DNA from: an uncultured Clostridium sp.
GTDB taxonomy: Bacteria; Bacillota; Clostridia; Clostridiales; Clostridiaceae
Reading direction: 5' to 3'
DNA: 9,610 nt
Assembly: GCA_900543325.1 (NCBI GenBank)
Contig: UQQU01000099.1
Coordinates: 1-9,610 of the forward strand
Part shown: in pieces, positions 1 to 7,200 of the stretch
Position numbering within the stretch: the stretch's first letter is position 1
How the letters are laid out: every line of letters starts with the position of its first letter
Position numbers and translations under genes: made by a program
The notes under the pieces: model-generated
Seen by the model: only the letters and a program-made list of their open reading frames with translations
Databases searched by the model: none
What the model was told of the DNA's origin: nothing

Positions 1-509
1 GGTTCAATATTACCATAATCAAAAAACTCTTTTAATATGCAAACTTCATGAAAGCCTTTCTTAATATATATATTTCTAGCTGATGTCCAATTTTCAGCTA
101 CGACTAATAAAAGTGACTTAGGATTTGCAACCAATTTATCTACATTATCAATTAAGTAATTAAATAGTATTTTACCTATACCATATTTTCTTGCTTTAGG
201 TGAAATAGCAAAAGATGATATATATAATTCATCACCATTAGCTTTATGACTTTCTTTAATAGAATGATTTAATAAAAAGCTATTTTCTTTAATAGTTTCA
301 TTATATGTCCATATTTCAGAACAAATATATCCAATTATTTCATTTTCATATTCTGCAACTAAGAAACCTTTATTAAAAGTCTCAATTCTATCAATAAATA
401 CTTGTTTATCTTCACAAATATTTTTATCAAATGAATTATGTTCAATTTCTAATATTTTTTCTATGTCATTTATTTTTGCATTACGTATTTTTAGATTATT
501 AATGTTCAT
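1..509 (-). CDS. GNAT family N-acetyltransferase (C-terminus cut by window edge)
   Basis: The minus-strand frame opens at ATG 509-507 and stays open to the left edge, giving at least 169 residues that begin MNINNLKIRNAKINDIEKIL. This is the usual GNAT opening: a beta strand followed by an R-x-A-x-x-x-D helix start. The acetyl-CoA pyrophosphate-binding motif A is clear at about residues 100-115 (ISPKARKYGIGK, fitting R/Q-x-x-G-x-G/A). The later segment VAENWTSARNIYIKKGF is the typical GNAT motif B, with an Asn and a 'YxxxGF' turn. The start is supported by the SD AGGAGAG (minus strand, 521-515), 5 nt before the ATG. The family transfers an acetyl group from acetyl-CoA to an amine, and RimI-like members acetylate protein N-termini. 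The substrate cannot be read from the sequence. The gene diverges from the rest of the window and need not be functionally linked to it. Confidence 0.9.
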   Translation of the reverse strand, partial: MNINNLKIRNAKINDIEKILEIEHNSFDKNICEDKQVFIDRIETFNKGFLVAEYENEIIGYICSEIWTYNETIKENSFLLNHSIKESHKANGDELYISSFAISPKARKYGIGKILFNYLIDNVDKLVANPKSLLLVVAENWTSARNIYIKKGFHEVCILKEFFDYGNIE

Positions 510-611
510 TTAAGCTCTCCTATAGACTTTCTGACTAATTAATTCATATTTTAATATTTTGAGTTAAGTTTTTTTGATTTATTATATATTAACATATTTT
601 TTAGTTTTAAA

Positions 612-617
612 ATTATA
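612..617 (-). promoter_or_regulatory. Candidate -10 box for the GNAT gene
   Basis: Plus-strand ATTATA reads as a perfect TATAAT on the minus strand, about 100 nt upstream of the acetyltransferase start. A second perfect TATAAT lies at 586-581 on the minus strand and would give a shorter leader of about 65 nt. Neither has a good TTGACA-like box at 16-18 bp. In such AT-rich DNA both could be chance matches. Confidence 0.25.
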
Positions 618-711
618 CTTTAATAAAATACATAAAGCTTTAGAAATATCTATTAATTTATAAATTAGATAAATATTTGGTGTTTTTGTTTAAGAATAAT
701 AAATTGTAGGA

Positions 712-717
712 TATAAT
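712..717 (+). promoter_or_regulatory. Candidate -10 box for the rpn remnant
   Basis: A perfect TATAAT lies at 712-717. The only -35-like sequences are TTTAAG at 689-694 (17-bp spacer, poor match) and TTGTTT at 686-691 (20-bp spacer, too long). The expected transcription start is near 724, almost on top of the GTG start at 726, so the transcript would be nearly leaderless. Either initiation is atypical, the true start is the TTG at 741 with GGTGA before it, or the box is a chance match. Confidence 0.3.
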
Positions 718-1221
718 ATAGGTATGTGAAAGTTGGTGAAGACTTGGAAAAAGAAAAAGTTAAATTAGATGAAGTTTTAAAATTTTTATTTTCAACATCT
801 AATAAAGTATTAGTAAAATTATTAAATGGAATATTTGAAGAGAATTTTAATGTTGATGAAGTAGAATTAACAGTTAGTAATAACGAGTTTGTTGAAGATG
901 ACTTAGGAATATTAAGAGGAGATATGTTCTTTGATATTTTAAATAAAAATAGTGATAAAGTTAGTTATCATATAGAATTTCAAACAAAAAATGATAATAC
1001 AATGGTTATCAGAATGTTTGAGTATGGATTTAGAAAAGGAAAAGAACAAGAGAGAAGTATTAATTGCTAAAGAATTAGCTAATAAATTAGCAAAAGAATC
1101 AGCAGTTTTATTTGAAGAAGATGAGATATTAGGTGAAGATTTTCATAAGATGTTATTAGCAATACAAAATCTTATTGAATATTTAAATAGAAATTATATA
1201 AATGATGATAATATAGAGAAA

Positions 1222-1228
1222 GAGGTGA
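1222..1228 (+). promoter_or_regulatory. Internal Shine-Dalgarno site within the rpn remnant
   Basis: GAGGTGA lies 5 nt before an in-frame ATG at 1234. It is as strong as the SD sites of the jet genes. Because it is embedded in coding sequence and correctly spaced, it argues for separate translation of the C-terminal part of the rpn gene. Confidence 0.55.
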
Positions 1229-1233
1229 GTACA

Positions 1234-1440
1234 ATGACAAAAACATTATATGATCCAGAGGTAGAGAGAAGAGGAGTAGAAAAAGGGATAGAAAAAGGGA
1301 TAGAAAAAGGAGTGAAGGAAGGAAAAACTCAAGCCGCAATTAATTTTTTAAAGTTAGGTTTAGATGAAGAAACTGTTGCAAAGGGAACAGGACTTACAAT
1401 AGATAAAATAAAAGAACTTAGAAAAAGTTATAATATATAA
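1234..1440 (+). CDS. rpnS: Candidate RpnS-like small protein encoded inside the rpn gene
   Basis: An in-frame ATG within the 3' part of the rpn remnant opens a 68-residue protein beginning MTKTLYDPEVERRG. Next come the four-residue repeats E-K-G-I, E-K-G-I and E-K-G-V, then a helix-turn-helix-like tail (AAINFLKLGLDEETVAKGTGLTIDKIKELRK) ending at TAA 1438-1440. A good SD lies 5 nt upstream. In E. coli, Rpn nucleases have been reported as genes within genes: a separately translated, highly variable C-terminal protein (RpnS) neutralises the full-length toxin (RpnL), and its helix carries four-residue repeats of varying number. The architecture here fits that description. The function is inferred. 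The frame lies wholly downstream of the deletion and is unbroken, so it could still be expressed, perhaps as an orphan antitoxin. The alternative is that it is simply the surviving end of a dead gene. Confidence 0.5.
   Translation: MTKTLYDPEVERRGVEKGIEKGIEKGVKEGKTQAAINFLKLGLDEETVAKGTGLTIDKIKELRKSYNI
1279..1314 (+). repeat. Three 12-bp tandem repeats coding E-K-G-x
   Basis: GAAAAAGGGATA occurs at 1279-1290 and again at 1291-1302, followed by a diverged third copy, GAAAAAGGAGTG, at 1303-1314. The unit is a multiple of three, so copy-number change by slippage keeps the frame and adds or removes one E-K-G-I block. Such in-frame repeats are characteristic of the C-terminal helix of Rpn proteins. 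Confidence 0.9.
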
Positions 1441-1453
1441 TTTTAGTACAATT

Positions 1454-1483
1454 ATGAGAGTTAATTTTAGCTCTCATTTTTTT
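1454..1483 (+). terminator. Rho-independent terminator after the rpn remnant
   Basis: ATGAGAG (1454-1460) pairs perfectly with CTCTCAT (1471-1477). The stem extends through a T-G wobble and further A-T pairs (1461-1463 with 1468-1470), leaving a small T-rich loop. A run of T follows to 1483. It starts 13 nt after the rpn stop codon. No matching T-run exists on the other strand, so it should act only on rightward transcription and separate the jet operon from rpn. Confidence 0.85.
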
Positions 1484-1543
1484 GTGCGTAACACATTGTA
1501 GAAATAAATGTCTGTCCACAGAGGAATAATGAAGGAGGAATAA

Positions 1544-1555
1544 TTATTCGAATAA
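1544..1555. promoter_or_regulatory. Perfect 12-bp palindrome upstream of jetA, possible operator
   Basis: TTATTCGAATAA is an exact inverted repeat with no spacer, about 70 nt before the jetA start, in the only spacer that can hold the operon promoter. A possible -10 (TATTAT, 1579-1584) lies just downstream without a recognisable -35, so the palindrome would sit near the -35 region. A dimeric regulator could bind here. In AT-rich DNA a 12-bp palindrome can also arise by chance, although the central TTCGAA makes it less trivial than pure A/T. Confidence 0.3.
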
Positions 1556-1614
1556 AATTATTATTTATAGCAAAATAATATTATAGATTTAACAAATGTG
1601 AGAAAGTAGGGGTG

Positions 1615-1620
1615 AGGCGG
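1615..1620 (+). promoter_or_regulatory. Ribosome binding site that sets the jetA start
   Basis: AGGCGG at 1615-1620, within the purine-rich stretch 1597-1622, lies 6 nt before ATG 1627. The frame is also open from a GTG at 1612, but that start would place this SD inside the gene and has a poorly spaced AGTAGGG directly against it. ATG 1627 is therefore preferred. Confidence 0.7.
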
Positions 1621-1626
1621 ATAAGT

Positions 1627-3126
1627 ATGTTAAATATTACTTCAAAAACAACTAAGAAAATTACAGAGGCAGCATATTTATGCATGGAAAATGCCTCTAG
1701 ATATAGAGCAATAATAAGAATTGCATATAAAAAATATGAAAAAATGAAGTATTCACTGTACCAAGAAGAAATTTTTGATGATATTAAAAAAATTAATGGA
1801 TTTGAGGGATATACATTAGATAATTTAAAACAAGATTTAGATGCTCTAGAAACTTGGGGTAATTTTATTACCATGCAAGATACAGCTAAAACTAAAACTT
1901 TAGAGGAATTTAAAAATAGAAGATTTAGATATCAACTATCTACAACAACTATTGAATTAGAAAGAACTTTAATAAAAATTGAAAATGTCAAAGAAACATC
2001 TAGAGGGTCATTAGAAATTTCATTAATTGAAAGATTTAAAGAAACGTTAGAGCAAATAAAAGTTCTTGAAGAATTTGATAGTAGTAAAATATATTCATGG
2101 TGGGAAATGTTAAATAGAGATTTTAAGCATTTAAATGAAAATTATCAAGATTATATTAGTAAATTTTATTCCCCAAAAACAGAGGAGTTACTAAAAACTA
2201 ATGAATTTTTAATATTTAAAGAAAGCTTTATAAAATACTTAAGAGAGTTTATTAAAGGATTACAAATAAATGTACCTAATATAAAGTATTTATTAAATCA
2301 TATTAACGATGAAGAAGCTAAAATTAGATGGATTGTTGAAAATATCATAAAGTATGAAAAAGAAAATATTGCTTTAGATATTGATTATGATGAAAAGGAA
2401 AGCTATGAATTACATTATGGAAGATATTTAAGCATGAGAGAATGGTTTATTGGAGCTTCAGGTAATATTTCTATGGCTGACAATCTTTTAGAAAGTACTA
2501 GTGAAATTATTAGAAAAATAACAAGGTATGCTTTGCAAATAGTAGAAATGCAAACCTCAGGGGGAAGTAGGAAGGGAGAATATAAAGCTTTAATTGAGAT
2601 GTTTAATAAGTGTGTAGATATTAATGAAGCACATAAATTATCATCAGTAGTCTTTGGAGTAATGTCATCAAAGCATATAGGTTGTGATATTGAAAGAGAA
2701 ACAGAAAATATTAATAGTGGAATATACGAGGAGAATGCTACAACAGTAATAGTACAGCCAAGTAATAGATATAGACCCAAAACAGCTAATAGAAATTCAG
2801 TTAAGGAAAAAACAGAAGCTAAAAAGGTTATGGCTAAGGAAATATTAGAAAAGAGACAAAGAGAAAAAGAAATTATTGAAAGTAAGATTGTAAATAATAG
2901 ATTATCATTTAAAGAATTAGATAATATTACTGCAGAAGAAAGAAGAATATTTTTAACTTGGTTATCTTATAGTTTAAACAAAAAAGGTCAAGAATGGATA
3001 AGGAATGAGTATGGAAGATATTATAAGATAGCAAATAAGAATGAAACAGAAAAAATAACTCTAAAGTGTGAAGATGGAGACTTTATTATGCCTGCTTATG
3101 AGATTGTTTTTAAAGAAGAGGTTTAA
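1627..3126 (+). CDS. jetA: Wadjet type I protein JetA (TIGR02677 / DUF2397 family, kleisin-like)
   Basis: JetA is the kleisin-like (MukF-related) subunit that links the SMC heads of the Wadjet complex and recruits JetB. The protein is 499 residues, the normal size for TIGR02677. Recognisable family features are the N-terminal helical and winged-helix part with N-x-x-R-Y-R-A-I-I-R (about residues 22-31), the W-G-N-F turn at residues 77-80 followed by the TLEEF..RRFRYQLS stretch, and a long helical middle. The MREWF motif (W273) comes next, with the DINEAHKLSSVVFGV segment that corresponds to the conserved 'A-h-x-L-x-x-x-x-F-G' of the family. A highly charged helix (about 385-425) leads into the C-terminal domain that ends FIMPAYEIVF, plausibly the winged helix that contacts the SMC head. 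jetB starts 3 nt after the stop, so the two are co-transcribed. Assignment rests on recognised motifs plus the diagnostic gene order. Confidence 0.9.
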   Translation: MLNITSKTTKKITEAAYLCMENASRYRAIIRIAYKKYEKMKYSLYQEEIFDDIKKINGFEGYTLDNLKQDLDALETWGNFITMQDTAKTKTLEEFKNRRFRYQLSTTTIELERTLIKIENVKETSRGSLEISLIERFKETLEQIKVLEEFDSSKIYSWWEMLNRDFKHLNENYQDYISKFYSPKTEELLKTNEFLIFKESFIKYLREFIKGLQINVPNIKYLLNHINDEEAKIRWIVENIIKYEKENIALDIDYDEKESYELHYGRYLSMREWFIGASGNISMADNLLESTSEIIRKITRYALQIVEMQTSGGSRKGEYKALIEMFNKCVDINEAHKLSSVVFGVMSSKHIGCDIERETENINSGIYEENATTVIVQPSNRYRPKTANRNSVKEKTEAKKVMAKEILEKRQREKEIIESKIVNNRLSFKELDNITAEERRIFLTWLSYSLNKKGQEWIRNEYGRYYKIANKNETEKITLKCEDGDFIMPAYEIVFKEEV

Positions 3127-3129
3127 AGA

Positions 3130-4263
3130 ATGAATTTTGTTGATTTATTAGAAAACTATTTGATATTAAAAGAAAGGGATAAAGAGCTATATTATGATGT
3201 TAAAGATAATATAGATAAATATAAAAACTTTATTTATGATAATCTTGCTTATGACATAATTATAAAAGATGATTTTATAAAACTTGAAAAAATTCCTGGA
3301 ATTCCAGAAGAATGGATGGGGATAAATGAATTTACAGAAATTAAGGAATACATATTTTTTATTCTATTAATTACATTTTTAGAGGATAAGAATAAGGAAG
3401 AACAATTTATTTTATCTACTATTACAGAATATATAGAGCATAATTACCCAGATGAAAAGATTGAATGGACTATATTTAAAAATAGGAAGAGTTTAATAAA
3501 AGTCATGAAATTTGCTATAGATATTGGAATAATTAAAAAGAATGATGGTAGTGAAGAAGAGTTTTCAAAAAGTGAAACTGGGGATGTTTTATATGAAAGT
3601 ACAGGATTATCAAGATATATAGTAAGAAGATTTAGTAAAGATATAGAAGATAGTGAAAGCTATGAAGATTTATTAAGTGATGAGTTTTCAGGAATAAGTA
3701 AGGATTTGGGAACAGTTAGAAAAAATAGAGTTTTTAGAAGGTTACTTTTATCACCTGTTGTATATAATGATGAAAATGATAATGGAGATTATGATTATAT
3801 TAAAAGTAAGAGAAGTTTTATTAGAAGTACTTTTGAAGAAAATTTAGGTTGGGATATTCATGTTCATAAAAATGGGGCATTAGCAGTTTTAGAAAATTCA
3901 AATGAAGTTAAAGATATTTTTCCAAATAAAAAAGGTGAAAGTTCAGCAGTTTTATTTATTAATAAGGAAGTAAGAAGTAAGATTAAATCAGGTAATTTAA
4001 AAAAAGAAGATAATGATACTGTTATTATGAAAAATTCGGAATTTGATGAATTTATTATTGAAGTAAGAAAAACTCATGGTCATGGATTTACAAAGACATT
4101 GAGAGATGCAAGTGAAGAAGTTTTTATAAACATAATAAGAAGCTTTATGAAAGAGTTTTGTATGATAAGAGAAGAAAGTGATTTTACTATACTTATGCCT
4201 ATTATTGGGAAAGTTTTAGGTGAATATCCAGAGGATTATAAAGGAGAGGCTAAAGATGAGTGA
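3130..4263 (+). CDS. jetB: Wadjet type I protein JetB (TIGR02678 / DUF2398 family, KITE-like)
   Basis: JetB is the MukE/KITE-like winged-helix partner that dimerises on the JetA kleisin and binds DNA with the SMC ring. At 377 residues it has the normal TIGR02678 length. Visible family features are the opening LLENYLILKERDKELYYDV, the LEK-x-P segment near residue 55, and the EYIFFILLITFLEDK hydrophobic helix. Further on come E-W-x-x-x-x-N-R-K-S-L (the 'dW..+r' region before the winged helix), LYESTGLSRYIVRRF at residues 154-168, and RVFRRLLLSPVVY at 200-212, the best conserved block of the family. The start ATG 3130 lies 3 nt after the jetA stop, and its SD (AAGAGG) overlaps the last codons of jetA. 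The 3' end overlaps jetC by 8 nt (ATG 4256 against TGA 4261-4263), suggesting translational coupling and fixed stoichiometry. Confidence 0.9.
   Translation: MNFVDLLENYLILKERDKELYYDVKDNIDKYKNFIYDNLAYDIIIKDDFIKLEKIPGIPEEWMGINEFTEIKEYIFFILLITFLEDKNKEEQFILSTITEYIEHNYPDEKIEWTIFKNRKSLIKVMKFAIDIGIIKKNDGSEEEFSKSETGDVLYESTGLSRYIVRRFSKDIEDSESYEDLLSDEFSGISKDLGTVRKNRVFRRLLLSPVVYNDENDNGDYDYIKSKRSFIRSTFEENLGWDIHVHKNGALAVLENSNEVKDIFPNKKGESSAVLFINKEVRSKIKSGNLKKEDNDTVIMKNSEFDEFIIEVRKTHGHGFTKTLRDASEEVFINIIRSFMKEFCMIREESDFTILMPIIGKVLGEYPEDYKGEAKDE
4241..4249 (+). promoter_or_regulatory. Ribosome binding site of jetC inside the end of jetB
   Basis: AAGGAGAGG lies 6 nt before ATG 4256. It settles the jetC start: the same frame is open from ATG 4220, but that start has no SD at proper spacing. 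Starting at 4256 gives MSDRWIANKFGLFDFW, the expected N-terminus of the SMC-like ATPase. Confidence 0.85.
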
Positions 4264-7200
4264 TAGATGGATTGCAAATAAATTTGGATTATTTGATTTT
4301 TGGTATTACGATGAAGAAGAATTTGAGCTATCAAATGGAAAAATTATTTTTAGAGGAACTAATGGTAGTGGTAAATCAGTAACTACTCAAAGTTTTATTC
4401 CACTATTATTAGATGGAGATAAAAGACCAAGTAGATTAGATCCATTTGGCTCTAGTGCTAGAAAAATAGAAAATTATTTACTATTAAATGAAGAAGAAAA
4501 TGATAAGATAGCATATCTTTATATGGAATTTGTAAAACCATCATCCAATACATACTTAACTATTGGAATAGGCTTTAGAGCTAGAAGAGGAAAAAAATTA
4601 GATTGTTGGCATTTCATATTAAAAGATGGAAGAAGAATTAATAAGGAACTTAAACTTTATAAAAAGAGAGAAGGAAAGAAGTTTGCCTTAACAGATAAAG
4701 AGTTTAAGAATGCTTTAGGTGAAGGAAATATATATACAACAAGTCCTAAAGAATATATGGAAAAGGTTAATGAGCATTTATTTGGATATTCAGATATAGA
4801 TAGTTATAAAGATTTATTAAATTTATTAATACAAGTAAGAAGTCCTAAATTATCTAAAGATTTTAAGCCAACAGTTATATATGAAATATTAAAAAGTTCA
4901 TTAAGTTTATTATCAGAAGATGATTTAAGAACTATGTCTGAAGCTATGGATAATATGGATAGTCTTAATAATAAGCTTGAAGAATTAAAAAAGAGCAGAG
5001 AATCAGCAATAAAAATAAGAGATTCTTTTAATAGATATAATTTAAGTGAGTTATATAATAAAAGTAGAAATTATTATAGTAAAAAAAATCAAGTTAAAAA
5101 TTTAAATATAGATTTAGAAAATTTAAATTTAGAAAAAGAAGAAATTTTAAAAGATATTGAAAATAATAAAAGTCAGCTTGAGACATATATAAATAAATTA
5201 AATGCAGCAAAAATAAAAGAAGAAGTTTTAAAAAATAGTGAAGGATTTAATGCTAGAGATAAGCTATGTAAAGCTGAAGAAGAATTAAAAGAATTAGTAA
5301 ATGATCGTGATAAAAATCAAGAAAAATATAATAAGAAAAATGATGATAAAACAAAAAGAGATAAGGAAATAAAAAATTTAGATTTAGAAGTTAGTCATAT
5401 AATAAATGAAGTAAAGATGTTATTAGATGATGAAGAATACTTTAGAGAAGAAAGTTATATTCAAGAAGACTTTGGCCTTAAAGGTATTTTAAATAATGAT
5501 AATTTTATTTTTGAAGATATAAGAAGTAGTGTTAATGAGTATGACAGATTAGTTAGAGATGCATATAGTCTAATTTTACAGTTTGATAATTGTAAAAAAG
5601 AATTTAATACAGTAGAAGAGCAAAGAGATCTCCAAAGGGGAGAAGTTGAATCTGTAGAAAATAAGTTGAAAGAATCAATTGAATATTTAACAAATTTAAA
5701 AAGTGAATATATAGAAAAAGTTAATGAATATTTAAGAAAAGTTACAGAATTTAATATAGATGAAAAAGAGTTAGTAAATTTATTTAAAGAAATTAATGAT
5801 ATTAAAGAAATAGCTAATTGTAGCAATATATTAAATATAGTTAAAGATATTAGTGAGCCTATTAGACATAATATTTTTGAAAATAAAATTACATTAGAAA
5901 ATAAGAAAAAATTATTACAAGAAGATATTAATAGTATAAATAAAGAAATTTTATTAATAGAAAATTCTAAAGAATTAATAGAAGATACAGAAGATATAGC
6001 TAATTGTAAAAATATTTTAAGCAATAATAATATACCATTTGAAAGTTTTTATAAATGTATAAACTTTAATGAGGGAATATCAGAGGAAAGAAAAGTTAAT
6101 ATTGAATGTAGCTTATTTAATATGGGAATATTAGATAGTCTTATTATCCCATTAGAATATAAAGAAAAATCATTAGAATGTTTAAAGGGACATGAATATA
6201 AAATAATATTTGCTGAAAAATCAGAAGAAATATCTAATATTAAAGATGATTTAATGTTAGAAAATAATGATTTTGTTGAAAAATATAAAATTCAAATAGA
6301 AGAAATATTAAAAAGCATATCAATAGATAGTAATAATAAAAATAATACATTTATTAAAGATGATTTAAGTTTTGGAATAGGAATAATAAATGGTGGTTCT
6401 TATAAAAACTATGATTTAAAATATATAGGTTTAGAATCAAGAGAGAATTTTAGAAAGTTAAAAATAGCTCAGTTAAATATTAAAAAAGAAGCTATAGAAA
6501 ATGAATTAAATAATACAGAAAAATTAATATTATTTACAGAAGAAAAATTAAATAAACTTCAAGAGGAAATAGATAATTTCCCTAAAATAAATGATATTGA
6601 AGTTGGAATTAAAATTATAAATGAAACAAAAAATCAATTAGAAGTTTTAGAAAAAACTTTAAATTCATTAGAGGAAAAATTATTAAAAGTAAAAAGTGAA
6701 TTAGATCAATTAAAAATTAAGGTGTTCAATGCAACTGAATATATAAAAATTCCTAAAAATAAGGAAAGCTATGATAATGCTATTAAAAATATTACAGAAT
6801 ATAGCAAGGTTATAGGAGATTTATCAGAAAAAGTAACAAATTTAAGACATAAAAAATCTGATATAAAAAGAACTAAGGAAATTATAGATGAATTAAATGA
6901 AGATATGGATTCAATTTATGGTGACTTATTAATAGTAAAAGATAAGATAGACTATAAGAATAATACTATAAATTCATTGAAGGAAACTTTATTAAAGTTA
7001 AATTTAGGTGAACTTGAAAAAGAATATGATGAAGTTACAAATATAATTAATTTATATCCAGATAGAATTTCTAATATAAAAGAAAATATTGTAAGATCAG
7101 ATGAAAAAATAAAAAGCTTAGATAATAATTTTTCAATTCTTGAAAAGAAAATTACAAGAGAAAATAATATATTAGATGCCTATACTACAGTTTTAGAAAA

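Larger units (their letters stand above)
726..1440 (+). pseudogene. rpn: Rpn family recombination-promoting nuclease / PD-(D/E)XK transposase-like protein, internally deleted and frameshifted
   Basis: The 5' part (GTG 726 to TAA 1070, 114 residues) is a typical Rpn N-terminus. It has a KLDEVLKFLF helix, then the nuclease core with RGDMFFDIL (D66) and the E-x-Q active-site motif IEFQ (E84, Q86), and then the conserved FEYGFRKGKEQ. Immediately after this the frame changes. The next frame continues with REVLIAKELANKLAKES, GEDFHKMLLAIQNLIEYLNRNY and MTKTLYDPEVERRG, the usual C-terminal helices of the same family. Full-length clostridial members are around 300 residues, so roughly 130 central residues appear to be lost. 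The break lies between about 1035 and 1056. This is the pattern of a deletion plus frameshift, not a simple point frameshift. The family is linked to DNA cleavage, recombination and phage defence; this copy should lack an intact nuclease. The ATG at 991 is not a credible start because it has no SD and its first residues are an out-of-frame reading of the nuclease segment. Confidence 0.85.

Noticed and set aside
724..732. Similarity of ATGTGAAAG before rpn to ATGTGAGAAAG at 1596-1606 before jetA, as a shared regulatory motif
   Set aside because: The match is short and gapped in purine-rich SD regions, so convergence is more likely than a shared site.
991..1440. A 149-residue reading frame from ATG 991 as an independent gene
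   Set aside because: It has no SD, and its first ~20 residues are an out-of-frame reading of the conserved nuclease segment coding for NDNTMVIRMFEYGF. Only the part after about 1050 is genuine Rpn sequence.
1484..1488. GTGCG as the 5' end of a group II intron
   Set aside because: The 5-base match is trivial. No intron-encoded protein and no domain V-like hairpin lies in the 140-bp spacer.
1511..1522. TCTGT-CC-ACAGA inverted repeat in the jet leader
   Set aside because: Five-base arms around a 2-nt centre are weak and expected by chance. I rank it below the exact 12-bp palindrome nearby.
1581..1874. Minus-strand frame of 97 codons over the jetA 5' end
   Set aside because: It is antisense to well-supported jetA coding sequence; its hydrophobic composition is the usual mirror of Lys/Glu/Asn-rich coding in AT-rich DNA.
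2415..2780. Minus-strand frame of 121 codons inside jetA
   Set aside because: It is antisense to jetA, with no recognisable family and no operon context.
5629..5643. TCTCC / GGAGA hairpin inside jetC
   Set aside because: It has only 5 bp of stem inside a coding region, with no T-run, so chance is likely.
5461..6024. Minus-strand frame of 187 codons inside jetC
   Set aside because: It is antisense to the JetC coiled coil. The Ser/Leu/Ile-rich product is the mirror of Lys/Glu/Asn codons, and no domain can be seen.
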